Source: Treponema_I sp045597345 (GTDB lineage Bacteria; Spirochaetota; Spirochaetia; Treponematales; Treponemataceae). Taken from it: DNA of 29,274 nucleotides. Positions 1 through 7,499 of this stretch are shown in pieces (position 1 is the first letter of the stretch; the number at the start of each line of letters is the position of its first letter). The notes below the pieces were generated by a model. The model was not told where the DNA came from. It ran no database searches and saw only the letters and a list, made by a program, of their open reading frames with translations. A program made the translations under genes and the position numbers. Where the stretch lies: NCBI GenBank assembly GCA_045597345.1, contig JAZLJW010000015.1, positions 1-29,274 on the forward strand, given 5' to 3'.

Positions 1-625
1 TGGCAGTGCCATATGCCATGGCAGCCACAGCCTGTGCACCACCGCAGGCAATAACCGTATCCACGCCACAGATATATGCTGCAGCAAGAATATTTTCATC
101 TGCCCATGGCAGAGCTGAATTCCCGGAGGGATGCTTACGGGGTGGCGTACACATAACCAGTTCTGAAACTCCGGCGGCTTTTGCAGGAGCAGCGCACATA
201 ATCAGGGTGCTGAACAGTGGGAAACGGCCAGCCGGAGCATAGAGTCCGGCCCGTTCTACGGCGATGGTTTTCTGGCCGGTAACAAGTCCTGGCACCAGTT
301 CTGTTTCAAAATCGGTAAAACATTCCCGTTGTTTTTTTGCAAATTCATAGGTCAGCTTATAGGTAAAAGACAGTGCCTGATACAGATCCGGGTTTTCTTT
401 TTCCAGTTTTTCTGCACAGGTTTTCAGTGCATCTTTTTCAATAATCAGGTTTTCTGGAGCTGCCTGGTCAAATTTCCGGGACATTTCATGGAGTGCAGCA
501 TCACCACGATGTTTTACGTCGTCAAGAATGCCCTGTACGATGTCATGAACATCGCTGGCCAGCTTGCGTGGTTCAAAAAACTCTGCAGGAACGTCAGCTC
601 CCTTAACAATGGTGATGTCACTCAT
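1..625 (-). CDS. hisD: Histidinol dehydrogenase, N-terminal part (runs off window)
   Basis: HisD oxidises L-histidinol to L-histidine in two NAD-dependent steps, the last reactions of histidine synthesis, in the cytoplasm. Only about the first 208 codons are present; the reading frame is open to the window edge. The visible part contains the family hallmarks ERAGLYAPAG and, at the edge, ACGGAQAVAAMAYGTA, matching the nucleotide-binding half of HisD. The start ATG at 625 has a good Shine-Dalgarno (AAGGAG, 2-3 nt upstream of the ATG), and translation begins MSDITIVKGADVP. It lies 30 bp downstream of the HisA-HisI-HisE fusion on the same strand, so the two are almost certainly one operon. The product is certain. 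The C-terminal zinc ligands cannot be checked. Confidence 0.95.
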   Translation of the reverse strand, partial: MSDITIVKGADVPAEFFEPRKLASDVHDIVQGILDDVKHRGDAALHEMSRKFDQAAPENLIIEKDALKTCAEKLEKENPDLYQALSFTYKLTYEFAKKQRECFTDFETELVPGLVTGQKTIAVERAGLYAPAGRFPLFSTLIMCAAPAKAAGVSELVMCTPPRKHPSGNSALPWADENILAAAYICGVDTVIACGGAQAVAAMAYGTA

Positions 626-655
626 GTCTGTCTCCTTGATACATCCAGATTTGTC

Positions 656-1978
656 TTATTTTTTGTGACGGCGGTCAAGTTCGGCCATAACGTCAGCCCA
701 GGTAACGCCTTCTTTGTACATTAATACATTCAGGAAGTAGAGCAGGTCTGCACACTCCCAGATAACTTCATCTTTTCCTTCTGCTTCAGTTACTTCTTCT
801 GCTTCTTCCTCTACCTTTTCACGAACACGTTTGTCATCAAGAGTAGCAGTATAGGAACCAGGTACCGGGTTGGCAAAACGGTCTGCAATAGTTGCATACA
901 GACGTTCCATAGTACTTGCAGCATCCGGTTCTGCAGAGAAACAGGTATAGCTGCCGGTATGACATACACCGCCGTGTGGAATAACGGTGGCAAGTACCGT
1001 ATCACGGTCACAGTCAACACGCAGCTTCAGCACGCTTAAATGGTGGCCGCTGTGCTCGCCTTTTGTCCAGAGCACATTACGGGTGCGGCTCCAGAAGGTC
1101 AGTTTCTTTACGTCAAAGGTCTTGTTGAATGCTTCTTTGTTGGCATAACCCATCATAAGTACCTGTCCGTCGGGGCTCTGTGCGATTACCGGAATAAGGC
1201 CTGCTGTTGTTTCTGCAGCTTTTTCCCAGTTCAGACATTCAATAAAGGCGTCTTTCAGGGATACTTTTCCGGTATACAATGCCATGCCCATCTGTACATC
1301 ACAGCCCATTTTTTCAAGAGCAACAGCTTCTTCAAGGGTAGAAACACCACCGGCAACTACAATGCGGCATTTTACGGCTTCGCGCAGTTTTCTGGCTGCT
1401 TCCATGTCAGTTCCCTGCATGCAGCCTTCTTTTTCTACACAGGTAAAGAGCAATTCGCTGGCGTATGCTTCTGCAGCCTTAGCCCCGTCAATCAGATCAA
1501 TACCGTTGGTTTCTGTCCAACCTTTTACGGCAATTTTTCCGTTAATGGCATCTACACTGATGATAATGCGCTGTTTACCGATGGCAGCAGTCAGTTCATC
1601 AAGGAATGCAGTGTTCAGCAGTTTTCCGGCAGCACGGTCTTCGTCATTTGCCCAGGCAGCAGAACCGATGATTACTTTTTCTGCACCCAGAGAAATCAGT
1701 TCCTTTGCTTTTTTTACGTCTTTAATGCCACCACCAACGCGGACATTACCTTTCCGCAGCAGGCTTTTCAACAGCTCTGTATTAGCTGTGGTGCCGCGGT
1801 TTTTCCCTTCTGTAACAATATTTCCAAGGGCAGCATCAAGGTCGATAACGGCAACTTCGCCGTACATGTTGAATTCATTGATGAGGGCATCGGGGTCGTC
1901 GCGCTCAATAATCAGGTCTTTCCCGTTTTTAAGCTGTACAACTTTCCCGTCTTTTAAGTCGATAGATGAGATAATCAT
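656..1978 (-). CDS. hisAIE: Trifunctional HisA-HisI-HisE fusion (histidine steps 2-4)
   Basis: This 440-residue protein joins three enzymes. Residues 1 to about 250 are HisA, the ProFAR isomerase: SIDLKDGKVVQL at the N-terminus, VGGGI near 92-96, DAINGK and AGGVS. Residues about 260-350 are HisI, phosphoribosyl-AMP cyclohydrolase: MMGYANKEA, FWSRTRNVLWTKGEHSG, and the zinc cysteines in DCD, CHTG and TCF. Residues about 355-440 are HisE, phosphoribosyl-ATP pyrophosphatase: EKVEEEAEEVTEA and ECADLLYFLNVLM. Together they perform consecutive steps 2, 3 and 4. HisIE fusions are common in bacteria; the added HisA is unusual. The start was set at 1978 because HisA homology begins MIISSIDL. The longer frame to 2014 adds 12 residues unlike HisA and overlaps a putative promoter. 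No Shine-Dalgarno is visible. hisD follows after 30 bp. Confidence 0.93.
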   Translation of the reverse strand: MIISSIDLKDGKVVQLKNGKDLIIERDDPDALINEFNMYGEVAVIDLDAALGNIVTEGKNRGTTANTELLKSLLRKGNVRVGGGIKDVKKAKELISLGAEKVIIGSAAWANDEDRAAGKLLNTAFLDELTAAIGKQRIIISVDAINGKIAVKGWTETNGIDLIDGAKAAEAYASELLFTCVEKEGCMQGTDMEAARKLREAVKCRIVVAGGVSTLEEAVALEKMGCDVQMGMALYTGKVSLKDAFIECLNWEKAAETTAGLIPVIAQSPDGQVLMMGYANKEAFNKTFDVKKLTFWSRTRNVLWTKGEHSGHHLSVLKLRVDCDRDTVLATVIPHGGVCHTGSYTCFSAEPDAASTMERLYATIADRFANPVPGSYTATLDDKRVREKVEEEAEEVTEAEGKDEVIWECADLLYFLNVLMYKEGVTWADVMAELDRRHKK

Positions 1979-1984
1979 ACCGGT

Positions 1985-2014
1985 AGTGTACCAAATATGT
2001 ATATTTATACACAA
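1985..2014 (-). promoter_or_regulatory. Putative promoter of hisAIE-hisD, leaderless geometry
   Basis: Reading on the minus strand, a -10-like TACACT (1990-1985) preceded by TGG (extended -10) ends 6 nt before the ATG. A weak -35-like TTGTGT (2014-2009) lies 18 nt further upstream. Transcription would start at or within a base or two of the start codon, which fits the missing Shine-Dalgarno. Inferred from sequence only. Confidence 0.45.
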
Positions 2015-2146
2015 TAGGGCATATTTATACGGATACTATTTATAGTATCATATCAGCAGATTTTCAGAAACAAGGTTGTCCAATAAGTTCCAGCATTCGG
2101 AATGACAGCGTAAGGTGAACTTATCAGACAGCCTCATTCTGCTGTC

Positions 2147-3622
2147 TCAGATTAATGTATCAAGGGCATCAATGATATCAAGATCATACCGGTCAGGATG
2201 AGAGCGCAACTCCTGAATGGCTGTTTCTTTATCAAAAATACCGCGGTAATTTCGTTTTGAAATCTGTGCAATAAAAGACTCTACAACATGAACGATACGG
2301 GCAACCGGGGGAATTGAACTTCCCTGCAGGCCATCCGGATATCCACTTCCATCCAGGTTTTCATGATGCATCAAAATTGCTTCGATAAACACACCTCTAA
2401 ACTTCTCCGGTACAAAATCAATCTGCTTGATTCCTTCCTTAACGTGACTGCGTATCTGATATTTTTCTTCATCAGTCAGTTTTTCCTTCTCAAGCAAAGA
2501 GGCGTCAATGGCTAAAAAGCCAATGTCATACACCATGGCTGCACAGAAGTACAACATGCTTGAATACTCTCCCATATTCATCTTCTGGGCAATTTTAAAT
2601 ACCAGTTCTGCAACGTTTTTGCTGTTGTTTTTACGGCCAGTGGCTTTATCAATGAGCTGGCCCTTCTGTTCACATTCGGCAGCCAGATCACGGAGTTCAG
2701 CACGAAGTTCATCATTTACTTCTTTATGGTCAAACTGCTGGATGCGTGGACGCCCCGCAACATCTCCAGCCTCTTCGATGGCCCGCATGCCAGCATACAT
2801 ATTAGCCAGCTTCAGGCTGCCACTTTCTTCATAGGGAATACGCTGCAGTTCGGAAACCATATGGAGGGTCTGTGTGAAAAGCTGCTGTTGTTTACGTGCC
2901 ATGTGGACATTTACTACAACCGTAATAATGGCAATCAGGAAAAGAACAGCTATGATGATCAGAATAACCAGTAACTTGTTTGCCTGAGCTGCCGTTTCTA
3001 TATTTGATGCATCCAGAGTTTCCATTACCGTATCAAGAAGGCGCTTGTTGGCAGTTTCCTGCAGTTCATTCAATTCCTGCTGATTCAAAGCAAAAGTTTC
3101 CAATGCCCGGTTAATATCCTCGCTGGTGGCACGTATAGCTGCCGCAGATTTTTCAGCTGCATACGCCTGAGATTCCAGCATTTTCTTTATCTCAGATGAG
3201 TCAGCACGACTTTCTGCATCCACCAGTGCCTGACGAGCCTTCTGTTCTTCTGCCTCTGCTCTGGCTACAAACTGAGCAGTAACTATCCGTAACTGGCGTG
3301 AAAGATCATCATCGGCTATATAGGGAAATTCCTTCAAGTTTGCCTGAAAATCAGTAAACTGCAGGTTATCACCGCTGGCTTTGATTTCATTCAGGTAATC
3401 AGCATAAATTGCCTGAGCGAGTAAAATTACATTATCCGGAGGAGTTTTATCGTTGTATTGCTTCAATACAAAATTGATGTGCTCAAAGGCCTTTGCATTG
3501 TTGCGATTAGCATACTGATCACTGGCTGCTTTCAAAAAGCGATCAGTCAGCGCATTTTGAGCCCATACTGCAGAACAGAGAACACACAGAAGCACCAGCA
3601 GAGAAACAAATTTTTTATTCAT
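2147..3622 (-). CDS. Membrane protein with degenerate HD-GYP domain
   Basis: This 491-residue protein has a signal peptide (about 1-21, ending VWAQ) and a mostly helical, Ala/Glu-rich periplasmic region likely to form coiled coil (about 110-200). One membrane segment follows (216-242), then a cytoplasmic HD-GYP domain (about 335-480). Canonical HD-GYP proteins hydrolyse cyclic di-GMP. Here HHENLDGSGYPDG (419-431) is intact, but the HD pair is Y365-D366, HP is H393-V394, and the usual late Asp is E448. Several metal ligands are therefore lost and catalysis is doubtful; a c-di-GMP-binding or scaffold role is possible. Its ATG overlaps the stop of the upstream envelope-protein gene by 8 bp, suggesting translational coupling and a shared function. 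Confidence 0.82.
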   Translation of the reverse strand: MNKKFVSLLVLLCVLCSAVWAQNALTDRFLKAASDQYANRNNAKAFEHINFVLKQYNDKTPPDNVILLAQAIYADYLNEIKASGDNLQFTDFQANLKEFPYIADDDLSRQLRIVTAQFVARAEAEEQKARQALVDAESRADSSEIKKMLESQAYAAEKSAAAIRATSEDINRALETFALNQQELNELQETANKRLLDTVMETLDASNIETAAQANKLLVILIIIAVLFLIAIITVVVNVHMARKQQQLFTQTLHMVSELQRIPYEESGSLKLANMYAGMRAIEEAGDVAGRPRIQQFDHKEVNDELRAELRDLAAECEQKGQLIDKATGRKNNSKNVAELVFKIAQKMNMGEYSSMLYFCAAMVYDIGFLAIDASLLEKEKLTDEEKYQIRSHVKEGIKQIDFVPEKFRGVFIEAILMHHENLDGSGYPDGLQGSSIPPVARIVHVVESFIAQISKRNYRGIFDKETAIQELRSHPDRYDLDIIDALDTLI

Positions 3623-4712
3623 TACAACCTACTCCAAAACCAAGATTGATACGAGTCCGGCTTTTTACTTCACCTTTTTTAGTTATCATTATATTTTCAC
3701 GGATACCCATGATAAGTGACAGAACATTAGAACCTACACGTGATAAACCCAACGAGAAATCAGCACCTGTCCCACCACTGAATGCCATATTGTACATATA
3801 CGCAAGATGTGCAGGGTAATAATCAACAAACCAGCCGGCAGCATTCAAATTTCCGACCTTAAACTGCATTCCGGCACCAAGTACTGGACTAAAGAATGTT
3901 ACACCTTCGTTTTTCTGTAATGTAAAACCAGCCCGCAGAAACAGGTCTTCATTTATAGGTACGTATGAAAGAGCAGGTACAAGCTCTACTACTGCATTGT
4001 TTTTATTATCTTTTGAAAAAGCAATAAGCAGGTCATCTGCATAAAAAGTAAGGCCAACTGAGAACCGGTCATCACGGAAAAATACTGAGCCGTTGGCTCC
4101 AAGGCCCAATTTTGCGCTTGTTCCGTTATCAACAATAATTCCAAGGTCGCCAATTAAAAGAGAAGCATCCCAGGTAACCGGTGAATAATATTTACTGCTG
4201 CTTGCGGAAGCATACACTGCCTGTCCTGTAGTAGCATTTGAAACAGAAGAATACGTCTTTTTAGCTTTTTCTTTTGTTTCTTCAGTCTGCGCTGCCACAT
4301 ATTCGGCTTCAACTGCTGCCTGCGCTTTTTCCACAGCTAATGCAGCATCACGTTTATCAATAGCTCGTTCTACAATGATATACAGATTAACGGCATCCTG
4401 ACAGTCAAGGTTGTTGTCAATAATTGCCAAAGTCATCTGCTGTATCAATTCCAGCTGATTTGTAATAAGCAGCCCACGGGACTTTCTTAAAACGTATTCT
4501 TCGATAGCAGAATATTCATTTGAATTCTTCTCCCGTTCAAGAAGTTTTTTTACTATTTCGGGAGATTTTGTCATAAAGGCATCATCTATACTGTCATAAA
4601 CAGTTTCATCTAACGGCTGTACGACCGCCGATGACTGTGCTGTTACCGGCACGGCAATCAGACAAGTAAAAAAAAGTGCAAGTGCAATAGCTTTACATGT
4701 GGCTTTTTTCAT
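3615..4712 (-). CDS. Exported protein: helical N-domain plus putative beta-barrel
   Basis: A 365-residue protein of unrecognised family. It has a clear signal peptide (about 1-25: Lys-rich start, hydrophobic core, VTAQS). Residues about 30-150 are charged and helical, with an Ala/Glu-rich stretch near 120-150 that could be coiled coil. Residues about 175-365 show alternating hydrophobic/polar strands ending in short turns (e.g. SVGLTFYADD, GAGMQFKVG, GFGVGCNE), typical of a small outer-membrane barrel. The start ATG is preceded by AGAGGA at good spacing. The 3' end overlaps the start of the HD-GYP-like gene (ATGAATAA), so the two are translated as a pair. A periplasm-spanning link between the two proteins is an inference. 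Confidence 0.72.
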   Translation of the reverse strand: MKKATCKAIALALFFTCLIAVPVTAQSSAVVQPLDETVYDSIDDAFMTKSPEIVKKLLEREKNSNEYSAIEEYVLRKSRGLLITNQLELIQQMTLAIIDNNLDCQDAVNLYIIVERAIDKRDAALAVEKAQAAVEAEYVAAQTEETKEKAKKTYSSVSNATTGQAVYASASSSKYYSPVTWDASLLIGDLGIIVDNGTSAKLGLGANGSVFFRDDRFSVGLTFYADDLLIAFSKDNKNNAVVELVPALSYVPINEDLFLRAGFTLQKNEGVTFFSPVLGAGMQFKVGNLNAAGWFVDYYPAHLAYMYNMAFSGGTGADFSLGLSRVGSNVLSLIMGIRENIMITKKGEVKSRTRINLGFGVGCNE

Positions 4713-4730
4713 TACGTCCTCTATTTTTAT

Positions 4731-5011
4731 TGGCTATGTCCGTAAAAAGTGTTGCTTATTGTCACCCTGAACTAGTTTCAGGGCCTCATCATAATTCCAC
4801 AAATCTACCGGATTGCCAGTACATCCAAAAACGCTCGATAACGTCGGTATTGGTGAATCCCGGCGTAGAAACTATATATAGTTCATGCTGCCGCATGAAC
4901 GCCGGGCTTCAACAATTTTTGCCTGTACTTTCAATCCTCTCGATTTGTGGCATTCCTGTACAATCTTTGTTGCTGTATAGCATTCTGCAACTCTTTTTAC
5001 GGACATCGCCT
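4731..5011 (-). repeat. Structured intergenic repeat, copy B, with outer inverted repeats
   Basis: This copy fills most of the 412-bp gene-free stretch 4713-5124 and lies in minus orientation. Outermost arms (about 4731-4754 and 4988-5011) are a 24-bp inverted repeat with two mismatches, core ATGTCCGTAAAAAG. Nested inside are CCACAAATC (4797-4805) with GATTTGTGG (4942-4950), then GTACA..CAAAAA-type arms (4819-4831 with 4916-4928). The innermost arms are GAATCCCGGCG (4855-4865) with CGCCGGGCTTC (4900-4910). The loop holds an extra small hairpin (ATGAAC/GTTCAT type, about 4882-4899). Between the outer and second arms sits an independent hairpin CCCTGAA-ctagt-TTCAGGG (4765-4783). No gene was seen here. 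Confidence 0.75.
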
Positions 5012-5124
5012 TTTTATTATAGATTCATATATCTGTTTTGCACACCCTGAGGGCGGCGATTCACTATATTAATCTGACAGGTTCTGCCTCTCACACAGCG
5101 CAGAAAGACTCATTGCTGACCTGA

Positions 5125-6033
5125 TCAGTACAGCCGGTCACCAAGCAGACGTGCAATAAGGGCTACAGCCATGCGGGCAGTTTTGTTCTGAACGTCGCAG
5201 GATGGGTTTACTTCTACGAAATCTGCAGATTTAACAAGGCCGGTGCAGCTTACTTCTTCCATCAGAAAAAGGGCTTCCCGGCTGGTAAGACCACCCGGCA
5301 CCTGAATACCGACACCAGGCGCCCACTGAGGGTCAATGGCATCAAGGTCAAAACTCAAGTGAACCTGATCCACCCGGCCGGTAAAGAATTCTACAACCTG
5401 GCGGACAACGGTGTTAAATCCCTGCCGGTCAATATCGGACATGGTAAAGGCGGTAACACCGGCATCTTTCATCAGTTTGCGCTCTTCTGCATCAATGTCG
5501 CGGAGTCCCACATAACACACGTTTTTTGGATCTACCTTAACGCCGTCAAAGTACAGGTTGGTCAGTTCCGGAATACCGATACCGCAGGAACCTGACAGAC
5601 ACATACCGTGAATGTTTCCGGAAGGAGAGGTGTCACAGGTATTGAAGTCGCCATGGGCATCAACATAGAGTACTCCCAGCGATTTTCCGCTTTTACGGCA
5701 GGCAGCCGACATGCCGGCAAGAGAGCCAAGAACAATACTGTGATCGCCGCCAAGCACCAATGGAAAATCTCCTTCTGAGGCGACATTGTCTACAGCCTGA
5801 GCAAGCTGGGTACAGGCAGTGGTAATAGGAACAAGATATTTTGCTTTAGGATTACGCAGCGTCTGGTATTCCTGAGGATCAACATTCATAGGGGAAAAAT
5901 ATTTTGCAGTGGTATGGCCGAGGCGTTCCACCGTTTCGCGGAGTCCTGCCAGACGAATGGCAGAGGGGCCCATATCAGAACCATGGCGGCTTGCACCAAA
6001 GTCCAAAGGCATTTCAAGTACATGGATATTCAT
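5125..6033 (-). CDS. rocF: Arginase
   Basis: A 302-residue ureohydrolase that cleaves arginine to ornithine and urea with a binuclear manganese centre. Visible metal-binding motifs are GGDH (95-98), DAHGDFN (125-131) and SFDLDAIDP (227-235). TSPSGNIHGM (about 135-144) and DFVEVNP near the C-terminus are typical of arginase rather than agmatinase. The start at 6033 (MNIHVLEMPLDFG) fits the family; the frame continues 7 codons upstream without family similarity. No Shine-Dalgarno is seen, and a -10-like hexamer lies 6 nt before the ATG. The gene is divergent from the his attenuator and stands alone, so a role in arginine or nitrogen use is inferred, not shown by context. Confidence 0.93.
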   Translation of the reverse strand: MNIHVLEMPLDFGASRHGSDMGPSAIRLAGLRETVERLGHTTAKYFSPMNVDPQEYQTLRNPKAKYLVPITTACTQLAQAVDNVASEGDFPLVLGGDHSIVLGSLAGMSAACRKSGKSLGVLYVDAHGDFNTCDTSPSGNIHGMCLSGSCGIGIPELTNLYFDGVKVDPKNVCYVGLRDIDAEERKLMKDAGVTAFTMSDIDRQGFNTVVRQVVEFFTGRVDQVHLSFDLDAIDPQWAPGVGIQVPGGLTSREALFLMEEVSCTGLVKSADFVEVNPSCDVQNKTARMAVALIARLLGDRLY

Positions 6034-6039
6034 GCGCCC

Positions 6040-6069
6040 ATTGTACCGCAGCAAGCCCGTGAGCGTCCA
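6040..6069 (-). promoter_or_regulatory. Putative leaderless promoter of the arginase gene
   Basis: On the minus strand TACAAT (6045-6040, 5/6 match to the -10 consensus) is followed by GGGCGC and then the ATG, a 6-nt gap. A -35-like TGGACG (6069-6064) lies 18 nt upstream of the -10. No Shine-Dalgarno is present. Confidence 0.45.
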
Positions 6070-6100
6070 CGGATTCCCCGTTACACACGTCGTGTTACTA

Positions 6101-6130
6101 TTGACAAAAACAAAACATGAGTTTAATACT
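6101..6130 (+). promoter_or_regulatory. Promoter of the his leader and hisGB
   Basis: A perfect -35 TTGACA (6101-6106) is followed after 18 nt by AATACT (6125-6130), or after 17 nt by TAATAC. AATACT ends 6 nt before the hisL ATG, so the transcript probably begins at or next to the leader peptide start codon. Confidence 0.65.
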
Positions 6131-6136
6131 TTTCAT

Positions 6137-6193
6137 ATGACTTCAGTAAAACTGCACGCACATCACCACCATTCTCACCATAAAGGCCGTTAG
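6137..6193 (+). CDS. hisL: his operon leader peptide (attenuation)
   Basis: An 18-residue peptide, MTSVKLHAHHHHSHHKGR, with seven histidines in nine positions. This is the hallmark of a his leader peptide, comparable with the seven-His leader of enteric bacteria. Its His codons (about 6155-6180) lie in the 5' arm of a hairpin: CTGCAC (6152-6157) pairs with GTGCAG (6221-6226), ATCAC (6162-6166) with GTGAT (6208-6212), and CTCAC (6174-6178) with GTGAG (6198-6202). A ribosome stalled for lack of charged His-tRNA would block this arm. No Shine-Dalgarno precedes the ATG. A strong promoter ends 6 nt before it, so the peptide may be translated from a leaderless transcript. A terminator and hisG-hisB follow. 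Confidence 0.85.
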   Translation: MTSVKLHAHHHHSHHKGR

Positions 6194-6233
6194 GATTGTG
6201 AGCCGTTGTGATTGCTGTATGTGCAGTAAAAAG

Positions 6234-6277
6234 AAAGCCGCATCCTGACCCCGAAAGTCCAGGAGAGCGGCTTTTTT
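6234..6277 (+). terminator. his attenuator terminator
   Basis: AAAGCCGC (6234-6241) pairs with GCGGCTTT (6267-6274), with CCTG/CAGG as an inner helix, followed by a T-run to 6277. This is a standard intrinsic terminator directly after the His-rich leader peptide. An alternative pairing TTAGGAT (6190-6196) with ATCCTGA (6242-6248) could act as antiterminator, but it is weak and needs folding to confirm. Confidence 0.8.
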
Positions 6278-6287
6278 ATTTTCCGAA

Positions 6288-6460
6288 AGCCCGCCCGAAC
6301 ACACAGTACAAATGCTGCTGAAATCGGGAGGTAGGATGGGGATGGACAAAAATTGTCGGAGCCTGGAACGATAGTTTCCTTGCCAGGCTCCGAGATATGC
6401 AGTACATAGACTGCATATCTCGAGAGGTGGACTGGGGAACTGTAAAAATTGTTGAAGCCC
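6288..6460 (+). repeat. Structured repeat copy C (truncated) plus a second 5' half-copy
   Basis: Positions 6288-6392 are a direct repeat of 6456-6560 (105 bp, about 4 mismatches, offset 168). Copy C has the arm-3 helix GGAGCCTGG (6358-6366) with CCAGGCTCC (6383-6391) and the conserved loop AACGATAGTTTCCTTG. Its 3' part is replaced by a 13-bp perfect hairpin, CGAGATATGCAGT (6391-6403) with ACTGCATATCTCG (6410-6422). From about 6419 a 5' half-copy begins (CGAGAGG ... AAAAATTGTTGAAGCCCG) and stops where copy D starts. This looks like repeated insertion of one element into another. No gene is seen in the stretch 6278-6644. Confidence 0.75.
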
Positions 6461-6620
6461 GCCCGTTCACACAGTACAAATGCTGCTGAAATCGGGAGGT
6501 AGGATGGGGATGGACAAAAATTGTCGGAGCCTGGAACGATAGTTTCCTCACCAGGCTCCGCCAATAGCCACGATATCGAGCGATTTTGGCCATACCCAGC
6601 CTGCCGGTAGATTTCAGTAG
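6456..6620 (+). repeat. Structured repeat copy D, directly upstream of hisG
   Basis: Arm 1 is CTGCTGAAATC (6483-6493) with GATTTCAGTAG (6610-6620). Arm 2 is ATGGACAAAA (6510-6519) with TTTTGGCCAT (6584-6593), one mismatch. Arm 3 is CGGAGCCTGG (6525-6534) with CCAGGCTCCG (6551-6560). Conserved unpaired blocks are GGGAGGTAGGAT on the 5' side, ATTGT before arm 3, the loop AACGATAGTTTCCTCA, CCAATAGCCACGATATCGAG after arm 3, and GCCGGTA before the final arm. It ends about 25 bp before the hisG start, so it lies inside the hisG mRNA leader. Confidence 0.78.
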
Positions 6621-6644
6621 ATATATATAACAAGGAGTACCCTT

Positions 6645-7499
6645 ATGGAAAAATTAAAGATTCTGTTACCTAAAGGACGCATCTACGACAGCGTAGTAAG
6701 CCTGTTCACCGGAGCCGGCATTACCATCAAACTGCCGGAGCGCGCCTACCGTCCAACCGTAAACCAGGACGATCTTGAAGCAAAAGTAATGAAGCCACAG
6801 AACATCGGCAAACTGCTGGAACTGGGTGCTCACGACGTTGGCTTTACCGGCCGCGACTGGATTAAGGAAACCAATGCCGACGTTGTAGAAATCATGGACT
6901 TTGGATTTGATCCCGTACGCATTGTTGCTGCCGTTCCCAACGAAATTGACGACGCAGCCATTAAAAGCCGCCACATGATCGTTGCTACCGAATATGAAGC
7001 AATCGCCAAAGAATGGCTTGATTCAAAAGGCTATGACAGCCAGGTAATCCGCACCTACGGCGCAACAGAAGTTTTCCCACCGGACGATGCCGACATGATT
7101 ATCGACAATACCTCTACCGGCCGCACCCTGATTGAAAACGGACTCCGCATTGTTGATACCATCATGACCAGCTCTACCTGTATGTTCGCTTCCAAAGCTG
7201 CCATGGAAGATCCTGAAAAGAAAAAGAAAATCATGGAACTGAAGATGCTCTTTGAAGCCGTTATTGATGCCCGTGACCGCGTAATGCTTGAAATGAACGT
7301 TTCACGTGCCCGCTTTGAAGATCTGGTTAAAGGTCTGCCTTCTATGAAGAGCCCCACCATTTCTCCACTGTACGGTGATGACGGCTATGCCATTAAAATT
7401 GCCGTTAAGAAATCTGAAGTACCGAACCTGCTGCCAAAGCTGAAATCACTGGGCGCCACCGATATTCTGGAATACGACCTGCGTAAGGTAATGGCATGA
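6645..7499 (+). CDS. hisG: ATP phosphoribosyltransferase, long form
   Basis: HisG condenses ATP and PRPP in the first, rate-limiting step of histidine synthesis. At 284 residues it is the long form with a C-terminal ACT-like regulatory domain (about 205-284), so it should not need HisZ and is expected to be feedback-inhibited by histidine. Hallmarks are LLPKGRIYD at the N-terminus, VGFTGRDW near 65-72, and the PRPP-binding region ending DNTSTGRTLIENGLRI. The start has an AAGGAG Shine-Dalgarno 7 nt upstream. Its last codons overlap hisB by 4 bp (ATGA). It lies downstream of the his leader, terminator and repeat copies C and D, giving an unusually long leader of about 500 nt. Confidence 0.97.
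   Translation: MEKLKILLPKGRIYDSVVSLFTGAGITIKLPERAYRPTVNQDDLEAKVMKPQNIGKLLELGAHDVGFTGRDWIKETNADVVEIMDFGFDPVRIVAAVPNEIDDAAIKSRHMIVATEYEAIAKEWLDSKGYDSQVIRTYGATEVFPPDDADMIIDNTSTGRTLIENGLRIVDTIMTSSTCMFASKAAMEDPEKKKKIMELKMLFEAVIDARDRVMLEMNVSRARFEDLVKGLPSMKSPTISPLYGDDGYAIKIAVKKSEVPNLLPKLKSLGATDILEYDLRKVMA

Noticed and set aside
1040..2045. Long plus-strand reading frames opposite hisAIE.
   Set aside because: They are antisense shadows of a clearly conserved gene, rich in Phe and Cys, with no ribosome site.
5909..6193. A 94-codon plus-strand frame ending in the His-rich peptide.
   Set aside because: Its upstream part is antisense to arginase and crosses the his promoter; only the last 18 codons (hisL) are real.
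6288..6620. Direct repeats that could suggest a CRISPR array.
   Set aside because: Only two 105-bp repeats, no short regular spacers, no cas genes; they are copies of the structured element.
6190..6633. Minus-strand frames of 105-147 codons across the repeats upstream of hisG.
   Set aside because: They consist of translated repeats with duplicated peptide segments; no start context.
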